This document shows positions 35,581-43,760 of a stretch of DNA of 47,900 nucleotides, in pieces (within the stretch, counting starts at the first letter, position 1; the number at the start of each line of letters is the position of its first letter). A program made the position numbers and the translations under genes. The notes beneath the pieces were generated by a model that saw only the letters and a list, made by a program, of their open reading frames with translations, made no database searches and was not told the origin of the DNA. Origin of the DNA: an uncultured Phycisphaerales bacterium (GTDB taxonomy: Bacteria > Planctomycetota > Phycisphaerae > Tepidisphaerales > Tepidisphaeraceae); assembly GCA_903871935.1 (NCBI GenBank), contig CAIQIQ010000163.1, positions 1 to 47,900 of the forward strand, read 5' to 3'.

Positions 35581-35589
35581 ATTATACCA
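35581..35589 (-). promoter_or_regulatory. Extended -10 promoter of hemB
   Basis: On the minus strand TGGTATAAT is a perfect extended -10 element (TGnTATAAT). It ends 9 bases before the hemB ATG, so transcription would begin about two or three bases from, or at, the start codon. No -35 match is present, as often with extended -10 promoters. Confidence 0.6.
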
Positions 35590-35640
35590 CACCACAGGAA
35601 GAACCTCTGCACCGGACGTACCAGCGCCGCTACCGTGTCC

Positions 35641-35681
35641 AAAAATGCGAGAGGCGGGCCGCTGACGCATCGGTCCGCCTC
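35641..35681 (-). terminator. Terminator-like hairpin upstream of hemB
   Basis: A 10-bp stem with one G-T pair (35651-35660 with 35672-35681) is followed on the minus strand by TCGCATTTTT. It would stop leftward transcription arriving before the hemB promoter, although no leftward gene is seen just upstream. Confidence 0.4.
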
Positions 35682-36028
35682 ATCGCTGGACAAAGGAAGT
35701 CTGTTCCCAAGTGGCCTGACCAACCATACGCCAGCACGTCAAACCGTATCCCCGATCATCGTGCCGTGCCGCATCCAGATCTCCCGGACCCGGCTGTCCT
35801 GCCACCTCAAATGATAGGCCTGGTCAAGATAACAAATCGGCATCCACCGCGATCGAGAACAAACCTGCAGTGATTACCTCCCGCGCGACCTCGTCCGGCC
35901 AGGTATCCTGATCCATCCGTTGAGATCACGTCGCAATCGTCGCAAAACTGGTCCTGCTGTGGTGCTATCGCACCCGACGGATCGGGGCTATGGTAAGCGC
36001 CGGTATCAAACCAGAAAGAGATGACACC
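35682..36028. other. Intergenic region before the NifX-like pair
   Basis: About 350 bases between the hairpin and the first NifX-like start. No credible gene is seen: the minus-strand open frame at 35807-36082 runs into the NifX-like gene and has no family likeness. A TATGGT hexamer near 35988 could be a -10 box for the rightward genes. The leftward terminator-like hairpin nearby leaves room for a small minus-strand RNA, without direct support. Confidence 0.4.
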
Positions 36029-36487
36029 ATGCGTATTGCAATTCCAGTTCACGGCGACAAACTCAATAGCCATTTCGGGCAATCCCGGACATTCCGGATT
36101 TTCACTGCCACCATGCAGCCCCCGGCCATCGAAGGTTCCATGGACCTCGCCTGCCCGGAAGGATGCGGGTGCGGGCAGTTGGGGGCCTTTCTCCAGGCCA
36201 ACCAGGTCAACGTGGTGCTCGTCGGGGGCATTGGTGCTGGAGCGCTACAGCATCTGAATCAGGCGGGCCTTGAAGTGATCGCTGGGGTAGGCAGCCTCCC
36301 GCCGGAGCAACTCGCCGCGGAATTCGTCGCGGGCAAGCTTGTTGGCAGTGGCGCAACCTGCCAGTCACACGGTCATCACGGTGGCATGGGTCATGGCCAT
36401 GGGCATGGCCACGGCAACGGTCATGGTCACCGCCACGGCCAGTGTCAATGCCGCCAGCCCCGGCAGGCTGCGGCAACAGGAGCATGA
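36029..36487 (+). CDS. NifX/NifB-type metal-cluster-binding protein with His-rich tail
   Basis: 152 residues. MRIAIPVHGDKLNSHFGQS and VVLVGGIGAGALQHLNQAGL are the standard ends of the dinitrogenase iron-molybdenum cofactor (NifX/NafY) fold, about 110 residues. An insertion, CPEGCGCGQLG, adds three cysteines. The last 35 residues are a histidine/glycine run with CQC near the end, suited to binding nickel, zinc, copper or cobalt. No nitrogenase genes are present, so a general metal or cluster chaperone role is more likely. AGAAAGAG precedes the ATG by about 8 bases. The second NifX-like gene begins at or just after its stop, so the two are surely co-transcribed. Confidence 0.85.
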   Translation: MRIAIPVHGDKLNSHFGQSRTFRIFTATMQPPAIEGSMDLACPEGCGCGQLGAFLQANQVNVVLVGGIGAGALQHLNQAGLEVIAGVGSLPPEQLAAEFVAGKLVGSGATCQSHGHHGGMGHGHGHGHGNGHGHRHGQCQCRQPRQAAATGA

Positions 36488-36492
36488 AGAAC

Positions 36493-36882
36493 ATGCGGAT
36501 TGCGATTCCGACAACGGCGGGGATATTCTGTGAGCACTTCGGGCGTGCCGATGGCTTCTTCCTGTGTGATGTTGACGCCACGAGCAGGAGCGTCGATCGG
36601 CCCCGCCAGGTCGTGCGCCCGAAGACGGTCTGCGAGAGCATACCCCAATGGCTCAAAAACATGGGCGTGACGATGGTGATCGCCGGAGGCATCGGTGCTG
36701 TAGCGCAGAAGCATCTGAGCGACTTGGGAATCGTCGTTGTCCCCGGCCAGAACGGCACTGACCCGGCAACCATCGCTGGCACCTACCTCCAAGGGAGGGC
36801 AACCAGGCGCATCAACCCTTGTGACACCGCCCGGCACAAACAGTTCCACTGCAAAGCAAAGCGACCGCGGTCGACCAAATAG
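36493..36882 (+). CDS. Second NifX/NifB-type metal-cluster-binding protein
   Basis: 129 residues, similar throughout to its neighbour: MRIAIPTTAGIFCEHFGRAD, ending the core with MVIAGGIGAVAQKHLSDLGI. It lacks the His tail but ends with PCDTARHKQFHCK, another possible metal-binding segment. The AGGAG at 36478-36482 lies 10 bases before ATG 36493, and that start aligns with the first paralogue. An alternative ATG at 36484 overlaps the previous stop as ATGA and would give translational coupling. The pair may form a heterodimer. The DUF4405 gene is convergent, ending 17 bases away. Confidence 0.82.
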   Translation: MRIAIPTTAGIFCEHFGRADGFFLCDVDATSRSVDRPRQVVRPKTVCESIPQWLKNMGVTMVIAGGIGAVAQKHLSDLGIVVVPGQNGTDPATIAGTYLQGRATRRINPCDTARHKQFHCKAKRPRSTK

Positions 36883-36899
36883 TGCCCGGCCCCCCTCAC

Positions 36900-37556
36900 C
36901 TATTGGCTGATCTTCTCGCGAAGTTGGGGCATGGACCAGCCTTGGGCGTCCGCGATCTGGCGAAGGCGCATTGAGTCGGACGTATCCGGAGTCAGCCCCA
37001 AGTGCTGTTTGAGTTGCAGCGGGCTCCGGCCGCTCAGAGCGGCAGCATCCGCAAGTGTAATTGACCCAGTGATGGCTTGGCGGCCGCCGCCCTGCTGGCC
37101 TTGGCCATGACCTGGTGCAACCTGCATTCCAGCGTCCGCCGCGACGACCTCGTCGCCATGGTTGGCATTCCGGCCTTGGCCGCGCACCTGTTCGACGGAA
37201 TTGCGAGAAACGAAGACAAATCCGGTGAGCAGCCCGGTGGCTACGATCAGAATCGCGATGCCATATAAGTTGCCAGCGCGAGGTGAGGGCGCGCATGAGC
37301 TACGTGTCACGGCATGATGGACGAACGTGCATACCCAGCGCCAATGCAGCGTTAGATGCACGAGCATCAGTATAACGACGCTGAGCGCCAGCCAACTATG
37401 GACCGCACCCCAGTCATGCCGCACGACGCCCCAGAGCGCCGCCTGTCGCGAGCCGGGAGGCAGGGCAAAGTACATAATCAGGCCGGTTAAGATCAGGCCG
37501 AGCCCAACGACAGCCGAGATAAGGTCAATCACGAAATTGAGCGTGGTTCGCGTCAT
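36900..37556 (-). CDS. DUF4405 membrane protein with C-terminal helical domain
   Basis: 218 residues. Two or three N-terminal helices contain RHDWGAVHSWLAL and LVHLTLHWRWV, the histidine pattern of DUF4405, proposed to bind haem b like small cytochrome b subunits. A further helix is followed by a linker with PGHGQGQQGGG. The last 55 residues (TLADAAALSGRSPLQLKQHL then GLTPDTSDSMR and MPQLREKI) match a small helical domain often found at the end of NapH-like ferredoxins and related redox membrane proteins. AAAGGAGG precedes the ATG. It sits 56 bases after the thioredoxin gene on the same strand, probably one operon. Confidence 0.82.
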   Translation of the reverse strand: MTRTTLNFVIDLISAVVGLGLILTGLIMYFALPPGSRQAALWGVVRHDWGAVHSWLALSVVILMLVHLTLHWRWVCTFVHHAVTRSSCAPSPRAGNLYGIAILIVATGLLTGFVFVSRNSVEQVRGQGRNANHGDEVVAADAGMQVAPGHGQGQQGGGRQAITGSITLADAAALSGRSPLQLKQHLGLTPDTSDSMRLRQIADAQGWSMPQLREKISQ

Positions 37557-37612
37557 AAGCGTCCTCCTTTGGTCTTGCCCTCCGCTGGTAATAACGTGAT
37601 TGCACGCCTCCT

Positions 37613-38098
37613 TTATTTGAGGAAATCGAGCATGGCCTGCCGACTCATGTACGCGCCATCCTTCAACACCTTTCCGGATGAGTCAACGATGATGATTCGC
37701 GGAATTGTGTCGACATGGTACCGCCGGGCCGCGTCCTGGGAGGCAGGACTGTCGGCATCCATAAACACCGGGACATAACCCGCTGTCACGGCCCTCTCGA
37801 CAGCCGGGTCGGGCCAGACATCATGCTTCATCGCCTGACACGGCGGGCACCAGCTTGCCGAGAAGTCCAGCAGCACTGGCTTGCCCGACTTGCTTGATTC
37901 GGCCAACGCTGCCGCGAAGTCGGTCCGCCATGGGATGGTGTCGGCCGGGGCCGTGACCCCCAAAGCAGTGTAACCCATACCTTTGAGCATGGGCCACTGC
38001 ATAAACACGACAAACCCCACTATCAGCGCTGGCAGAACCACGCTGGGGTTTCTAAACCACCGAACGACCGAAACGCTTAATGAATGCAGTCTTGTCAT
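37613..38098 (-). CDS. Membrane-anchored thioredoxin-like protein
   Basis: 161 residues. One N-terminal helix (VVLPALIVGFVVFMQW) anchors a thioredoxin domain. WCPPC (C84, C87) is the redox site and TIPR holds the cis-proline (P133). KPVLLDFSASWCPPCQAMK resembles the C-terminal domain of DsbD, so it is probably a periplasmic reductase passing electrons to oxidised or metal-bearing thiols. AGGA stands 8 bases before the ATG. It leads the operon with the DUF4405 protein and is divergent from the RND adaptor gene (190-base gap). Confidence 0.9.
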   Translation of the reverse strand: MTRLHSLSVSVVRWFRNPSVVLPALIVGFVVFMQWPMLKGMGYTALGVTAPADTIPWRTDFAAALAESSKSGKPVLLDFSASWCPPCQAMKHDVWPDPAVERAVTAGYVPVFMDADSPASQDAARRYHVDTIPRIIIVDSSGKVLKDGAYMSRQAMLDFLK

Positions 38099-38288
38099 AT
38101 CACATCCTATGCGTGCGCTACTCTAATAGGGTGGATGCGCACCGCCGCCAGAAAGTTACAGGATGGCTCATGCCGTGGTTCGTAACTGCTGAGGAAGATC
38201 GCGCATCTGTTACTATGTGACTTGCATTCCAGCAGACTGAAGCACAAGCTAGAGACTGCAACCCATTGTGCAGCCATAGGAGATCGAG

Positions 38289-39383
38289 ATGACTGCTTCT
38301 ATCAAGCGAAAGATCGGATTTGTTCTGACACTGATTATCTGTATAGGTGTTGTTCTGCTGGCGATGGCCTGGCTTTCCGGGGCATTGCGGCATGACCAGA
38401 TCGCCCCAGGGCTCAAGGCGGCCCAGCCGGCGGAGCCAACCGGCAGGATCGCCGTTGTGCAAGCGACTTCCCGGCCGGCCGAGGCGGACCTCGTTGGCAC
38501 GGTCGAATCGGACCTGCGCACGACGATTGCTTCGCGTCTGACTGCGATCATCAACACCATCTACGTGAACGCCGGAGATTCGGTCAATAAAGGCCAAATC
38601 CTGGTGCGCCTGGATGACCGCGATGTGCAGGCGCGAGTTGCCCAGGCGCGCGGGGCGCTCCGTTCAGCCGAAGCAACCCGCGATTTGGCTCAGCGCGAGT
38701 ATGATCGGCTGCGCCCACTGGTAGAACAGAAGGTGGCCAGCCCCAACGAAGCCGACGTCTGGCGCACGAAATCCGAAGGCGCCGCCGCCGATGTAACTCG
38801 CGCCCAGCGTTTCATCGAAGAGGCCGAGGTCCAGCTCTCCGACACCGTTCTCAAAGCTCCGTTCGATGGCGTCGTGATCGACCGCCAGACCGAGCCCGGG
38901 GATCTGGCTTCGCCCGGCAAGTCGCTGCTGACCATCTATGATCCGAGCCGGATGCGTCTGGAAGCCAATGTTCGCGAGGCGTACATCGGCCGGCTCGATG
39001 AACTGCGCAAGGCAAAGCAGCCGCTGCCGGTCATTGTTCAGGCTAGCGGCCGAGAGATTCAAGGCATCGTCAACCAGATCGTTCCAGCGGCCGATCCGGA
39101 AAGCCGCTCGTTTATCGTGAAGGTGCAGCTTGCCGATCCCTCCGGTCTTTACCCCGGCATGTTCGGCCGACTGCGGGTGCCGCTGGCGCCCGAAGCGGTA
39201 CTGGAGATTCCCACCGCCGCGGTCCGTGATGTCGGTCAGCTTTCGTTTGTGGAGGTAGCCGAAGGCGCCAACAGCGATATGCGCGTTGCCACCCGCGCTG
39301 TTCGCCTGGGGCCCTCGCGCGATGGGCAGGTGCAAGTGCTTGCCGGACTTGCCGCTGGCGAGCGCATTGTGATGCCGAAGTAA
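38289..39383 (+). CDS. RND efflux periplasmic adaptor
   Basis: 364 residues. One membrane helix (GFVLTLIICIGVVLLAMAWL) is followed by the standard adaptor order. The lipoyl halves are VNAGDSVNKGQILVRLDD and APFDGVVIDRQTEPGD, around a helical hairpin (about 110-180: AQARGALRSAEATRDLAQRE). A beta-barrel and a membrane-proximal domain (RLRVPLAPEAVLEIPTAAV) end the protein. It links the inner-membrane pump to an outer-membrane channel. AGGAG 7 bases upstream supports the start. The permease follows after 18 bases; no outer-membrane channel gene is in the window. Confidence 0.92.
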   Translation: MTASIKRKIGFVLTLIICIGVVLLAMAWLSGALRHDQIAPGLKAAQPAEPTGRIAVVQATSRPAEADLVGTVESDLRTTIASRLTAIINTIYVNAGDSVNKGQILVRLDDRDVQARVAQARGALRSAEATRDLAQREYDRLRPLVEQKVASPNEADVWRTKSEGAAADVTRAQRFIEEAEVQLSDTVLKAPFDGVVIDRQTEPGDLASPGKSLLTIYDPSRMRLEANVREAYIGRLDELRKAKQPLPVIVQASGREIQGIVNQIVPAADPESRSFIVKVQLADPSGLYPGMFGRLRVPLAPEAVLEIPTAAVRDVGQLSFVEVAEGANSDMRVATRAVRLGPSRDGQVQVLAGLAAGERIVMPK

Positions 39384-39401
39384 CCTTGGAGAGATTCTGC
39401 C

Positions 39402-42400
39402 ATGCACCCCGGACACGACTCCACTGCCATCCGCCTGGTCAGCAAGTTCCTCTACTCGAACCTCTCGATCCTGCTGATCGTCCTTTCGATTCTGCTGGGA
39501 GCGGCCGCGCTGATGATCACGCCGCGCGAGGAGGAGCCACAGATCGTGGTCCCGCTGGCGGATGTGCTGGTCAATTTCCCCGGCCGGTCGGCCGATGAGG
39601 TGGAGCACCTGGTCTCCACCCGCCTCGAGAAACTGCTCTTCCAGATCGATGGCGTGGAGTATGTCTATTCCATGTCACGCCCCGGCCAGGCGATCGTCAC
39701 CGTCCGCTTTTATGTTGGCGAGGACCGCGAAAAGAGCCTGATCAAGCTCTACAACAAGATCCAGTCGAATACCGACATCGTGCCATCCGGGGTCACCGGC
39801 TGGGTGGTCAAGCCTATTGAGATTGATGATGTCCCGATCGTAACCCTTGCCCTGACCAGCCCTAGCGCCGATGACTCCAGCCTGCGGCGCGTCGCCGAAG
39901 AATTGGTTGACCGCCTGCAGAGTGTGCCCAACACCGGCACCACCAGCATCGTCGGCGGCCGGCCACGTGAAATTCGCGTGGATCTCAAGCCTGAGGCTCT
40001 TGCCGCTTATCATGTTGCCATCTCGCAGGTTACCGAGGCGGTCAGGGCGGCCGGAACCGCGCTGCGTGCCGGCTCCTTCTCACGCAATGACAGTCGCATC
40101 ATCGTCGATTCAGGCGAGTTCTTCCGCAATGCCGCCGAACTCTCTGCCGCGGTCATCAGCGTCACTGATCAGCGACCGGTCTATCTCCGCGATGTCGCCA
40201 CCGTCTCCGATGGCCCGGCCGATGTCAGCAGCTACGTGCGTTTCGGCCAGGGACCCGCCTGGGGCGCCACCCACGCCGAGGGCATGGACATGGCCGCCGG
40301 TACGCCCTTGACTCATATTGAAGCCAGAGCCTCCGGCAGCCAGCCATCGGTGACCATTGCGGTGGCGAAGAAGAAAGGCAGCAACGCCGTCTGGGTTGCC
40401 CGCGATGTGCTGACCAAGGTTGAGGATCTGCAAAAGTCAGTCGTCCCCTCCGACATGCAGCTTGTCGTCACCCGCAATATGGGTGTGACTGCGAACCATA
40501 AGGTGAACGAGCTGGTCGAGGCGCTGTGGGTTGCCATCCTTATCGTGGTCGCCCTGCTGGCGATTGCCCTGGGCTGGCGCGAGGCGTTCATCGTTGCCGT
40601 TGCCATTCCCATCGTGTTTGCCCTGACTCTCGTAGTCAACCAACTCTTCGGCTACACAATCAACCGCGTGACGCTCTTTGCTCTGATCCTGTCCCTCGGC
40701 CTGCTCGTTGATGATCCGATCGTCGATGTCGAGAACATCCACCGCCATTTCCATACGCGCAAGAAGGCCAACCGCGGCATCGTGCTGGAGGCGGTCAATG
40801 AAGTTCGCCCTCCGCTGATTGCCGCTACGATCGCGGTCATTCTCTCCTTCATCCCCATGTTCTTCATCACCGGGATGATGGGCCCGTACATGCGTCCGAT
40901 GGCGCTGAACGTGCCGATCACCATGATCATGAGCATGGTGGTGAGCTTCACGATCACCCCCTGGTTGGCGTATCACGTGTTAAAGGGCCAGGCCAATAAG
41001 TCTCACGGCGAAGGCGGGCATGAACCGACCCCTGACGACATCAAGCAGTCGATCATCTACCGCATCTTCCGGCCGCTGATGCAGCCCATGCTGCAGCGCA
41101 AGTGGGTTGCGTGGGGCTTCCTCGGCTTCGTTGGTCTGCTGATGGTTGGGGCCGGCGCTATGCCCATGTTCCGCCTGGTGCCACTGAAGATGCTGCCTTT
41201 TGACAATAAGAACGAGCTGCAGCTTGTGATCGATATGCCGCGCGGCTCCACCCTGGAGCGCACCGATGCCACCGTCCGCGACTTTGAGAGTTACCTCCGG
41301 CGGGTGAACGAAGTCGTCGCCTTTGAGAGCTATGCCGGCGTCGCGTCTCCCATGGACTTTAATGGCTTGGTCCGCCACTACTATCTCCGCCGCGACCCGC
41401 ACCAGGCCGAGGTACGGATCATCCTCGCCGACAAGAAGCAGCGCACCCAGCAGAGCCACGCGATGGCTTTGCGCCTGCGCAATGACCTCACGGCGATCGC
41501 CCAGCGAAATCAGGCGAAACTCAAGATCGTCGAGAGCCCTCCAGGGCCGCCCGTCATCGCCACCGTGGTTGCCGAGATCTTCGGCCGGCCGGACCAGACG
41601 TCGGATGACCTGCGTCAGGGCGCGGCCATCGTGGCCCAGCGGATGAGCAAGGAACCCGGCCTCGTGGATGTCGATACCACCGTCGAGGCCCCGCAGCGAC
41701 TGGTGCGCTTCGTTATCGATCACGAAAAGGCGGCCCTCTCCGGCGTCTCACAGACGGAGATCAATAACGCCATGGCGGTCGCCGTAGGTGGCCAGCCGGT
41801 CGCTGATGCCCAGAACTTGCGCGATCGCAACCCTCTGCCAATTGTGCTGCGCTTGCCCGAGGCCGACCGCTCCTCCCGCGCGGATCTGGAGCGACTCTAC
41901 ATCCAGGCCCGTAATGGTCAGGCAGTGCCCATCTCTGAATTGGGCTCCTGGCAGGAGCTATCCAACGATCAGACGATCTATCACAAGAATCTCCGCCCAG
42001 TGCAGTACGTCTTCGCCGAATCAGCTGGACGAGCACCCGCCGACTGCATTCTCGACCTGCAAGCAGACAAAGGCGCGGTAACTGGCACCGTGCTACCGGT
42101 GGCACAACGCACATTCCTGAAGAACGGCGGCGGCATCCCCTGGTCAGTCCCTGCCGGCCTTGACGTCGTCTTCTCCGGCGAAGGTGAATGGAACATCACC
42201 CTCGATGTCTTCCGCGATCTGGGGCTGGCATTCGCCGCAGCGCTGGTCGCCATCTACATCCTGCTGGTGCACGAGACCGGCTCATTCATCCTCCCCACCA
42301 TCATCATGTTGGCAATCCCCCTGACCGTAATTGGGATCATGCCGGGCTTCTGGCTGCTGAATCAGATCGGCGTGCGCGAAGCGGGCGGCTATGCCGATCC

Positions 42401-42824
42401 GGTCTTCTTCACCGCCACCGCGATGATCGGCATGATTGCCCTCGCCGGCATCGTCACGCGTGACGCCATCATCCTGGTGGACTTCATCCACCACGCCCTC
42501 GCCCGCGGCCGGTCGCTGTTTGATGCCATCATGGAAAGCCGCGTCGTGCGCCTGCGCCCGATCCTGCTCACCGCGGCGGCTGCGATGTTGGGCGCCTGGC
42601 CTATCACCCTCGATCCGATTTTCTCCGGCCTGGCATGGGCACTGATCTTCGGACTCTTCGCCTCGACCCTGTTCACGCTCTTTGTAATCCCGGTCAGTTA
42701 CTACCTGATCTACCACAACAAGCCCGGCCATGGCCTGCCAGTCTCGGAGGGAGCAGACCCCGCCGACACTGAGCACAGCTCATTCGAGCCCGCATCAACG
42801 CTGCAGAAGCAGAACGTGTCGTAG
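39402..42824 (+). CDS. RND-family efflux pump permease
   Basis: 1140 residues, somewhat longer than AcrB (about 1050). The N-terminal helix, two large periplasmic porter loops and two sets of membrane helices are visible. LGLLVDDPIVDVENIHRH, near residue 435, holds the paired aspartates of the fourth helix that carry protons, so transport should be active. The mid-helix repeats MIGMIALAGIVTRDAIILVD in the second half have Asp/Thr in the matching place. It exports drugs, metals or lipids by proton antiport; sequence alone does not tell which, though the AcrB/MdtC-like rather than CusA-like class seems nearer. GGAGAG lies 9 bases before the ATG. Confidence 0.93.
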   Translation: MHPGHDSTAIRLVSKFLYSNLSILLIVLSILLGAAALMITPREEEPQIVVPLADVLVNFPGRSADEVEHLVSTRLEKLLFQIDGVEYVYSMSRPGQAIVTVRFYVGEDREKSLIKLYNKIQSNTDIVPSGVTGWVVKPIEIDDVPIVTLALTSPSADDSSLRRVAEELVDRLQSVPNTGTTSIVGGRPREIRVDLKPEALAAYHVAISQVTEAVRAAGTALRAGSFSRNDSRIIVDSGEFFRNAAELSAAVISVTDQRPVYLRDVATVSDGPADVSSYVRFGQGPAWGATHAEGMDMAAGTPLTHIEARASGSQPSVTIAVAKKKGSNAVWVARDVLTKVEDLQKSVVPSDMQLVVTRNMGVTANHKVNELVEALWVAILIVVALLAIALGWREAFIVAVAIPIVFALTLVVNQLFGYTINRVTLFALILSLGLLVDDPIVDVENIHRHFHTRKKANRGIVLEAVNEVRPPLIAATIAVILSFIPMFFITGMMGPYMRPMALNVPITMIMSMVVSFTITPWLAYHVLKGQANKSHGEGGHEPTPDDIKQSIIYRIFRPLMQPMLQRKWVAWGFLGFVGLLMVGAGAMPMFRLVPLKMLPFDNKNELQLVIDMPRGSTLERTDATVRDFESYLRRVNEVVAFESYAGVASPMDFNGLVRHYYLRRDPHQAEVRIILADKKQRTQQSHAMALRLRNDLTAIAQRNQAKLKIVESPPGPPVIATVVAEIFGRPDQTSDDLRQGAAIVAQRMSKEPGLVDVDTTVEAPQRLVRFVIDHEKAALSGVSQTEINNAMAVAVGGQPVADAQNLRDRNPLPIVLRLPEADRSSRADLERLYIQARNGQAVPISELGSWQELSNDQTIYHKNLRPVQYVFAESAGRAPADCILDLQADKGAVTGTVLPVAQRTFLKNGGGIPWSVPAGLDVVFSGEGEWNITLDVFRDLGLAFAAALVAIYILLVHETGSFILPTIIMLAIPLTVIGIMPGFWLLNQIGVREAGGYADPVFFTATAMIGMIALAGIVTRDAIILVDFIHHALARGRSLFDAIMESRVVRLRPILLTAAAAMLGAWPITLDPIFSGLAWALIFGLFASTLFTLFVIPVSYYLIYHNKPGHGLPVSEGADPADTEHSSFEPASTLQKQNVS

Positions 42825-42850
42825 ACCGTTCCATCTTCTACAGCGGCAAC

Positions 42851-43615
42851 TTACTCGGCGTAGCTCTGGAAGAGCGCCGCAGCACGGCAGTATTGCTCGA
42901 CTGAGTCACCAGCGCAGCAGAACTCCTGTCCCCAGTATCCGCTGTAGCCCACGGCCATCGCTTCGCGAACAAGCTTGCCGTAGTCGATGGCCTGCTGCTC
43001 ACCGGGGAAATCCCGTTTCGGGCTCCCCGCGACATGCAGGTGCCCGATGCACTCGAGGTTCTTAACGACAGTATTCATCACATCTTCGCCCATGCGATGA
43101 CCGTGGTAGACATCATACAGCACCTTCACATGGCTTGAGCGCACCGCCCGCGCCACTTCAAAAGCGAACGTGCCGCTACAGCACTGGTAATCCGCATGGT
43201 CGTAGGTGTTGAGCACTTCCAGAAGCAACGTGACGCCCGCCGCTTCGGCCGCACCTGCGAGCCGCCCCAAGGCTGTCGCACAGTTGCGTATGCCTTCGTG
43301 GTCGCTTTGCCCCCGGCGCGAGCCGCTGAAGACGATGATCTGAGCAATCTCATTCGCCTTTGCTTTCTGGATCAACTCAAGGATTGCCGGCACCAGCGCC
43401 CCATGGTTTACCGCCTGGTTCAGCCCATCCCGCATTCCCGGAGCAGCGACATTCAACACATGCAGATTCGCCATGAGCGCTGTGGACCAGCGCGACGCGC
43501 TGACCATCTCAAGTGCTGAGTAACCCGCACGATGTAAGCGGGCATATACGTCGGCGCAATCACATCCGTCGCGGAAGAAACACCACTCAGCGGCACTAAG
43601 CTTGAGATTTGGCAT
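42851..43615 (-). CDS. Hydroxypyruvate isomerase-like TIM barrel
   Basis: 254 residues of the xylose-isomerase-like fold. The metal ligands typical of hydroxypyruvate isomerase/epimerase proteins are seen: E133 in LLLEVLNTYDH, D168 in VLYDVYHGH (with H171), H194 in GHLHVAGSP and E231 in GYWGQEF. It probably interconverts hydroxypyruvate with tartronate semialdehyde or a related keto sugar. AGGAAAG lies 8 bases before ATG 43615; the frame open to 43726 adds no conserved sequence. It converges on the RND permease gene (26-base gap) and is divergent from sdhB. Confidence 0.85.
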   Translation of the reverse strand: MPNLKLSAAEWCFFRDGCDCADVYARLHRAGYSALEMVSASRWSTALMANLHVLNVAAPGMRDGLNQAVNHGALVPAILELIQKAKANEIAQIIVFSGSRRGQSDHEGIRNCATALGRLAGAAEAAGVTLLLEVLNTYDHADYQCCSGTFAFEVARAVRSSHVKVLYDVYHGHRMGEDVMNTVVKNLECIGHLHVAGSPKRDFPGEQQAIDYGKLVREAMAVGYSGYWGQEFCCAGDSVEQYCRAAALFQSYAE

Positions 43616-43760
43616 AGGGCATCTTTCCTGAAGCTCTGCAAAGATACCACCGGGGCAACAGTCGCAGTAGAGGCGCCAACCAGCCAGTATTGCCGGCTTG
43701 TGGCCGACGGCGCATCGGTTTAGCATGAGCGTACCATCTGGTCATTGGAGATGACTGCAA

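Noticed and set aside
36364..36450. Repetitive CATGG/CACGG run looking like a DNA repeat
   Set aside because: It encodes the His/Gly-rich tail of the NifX-like protein in frame; the repetition is explained by the protein.
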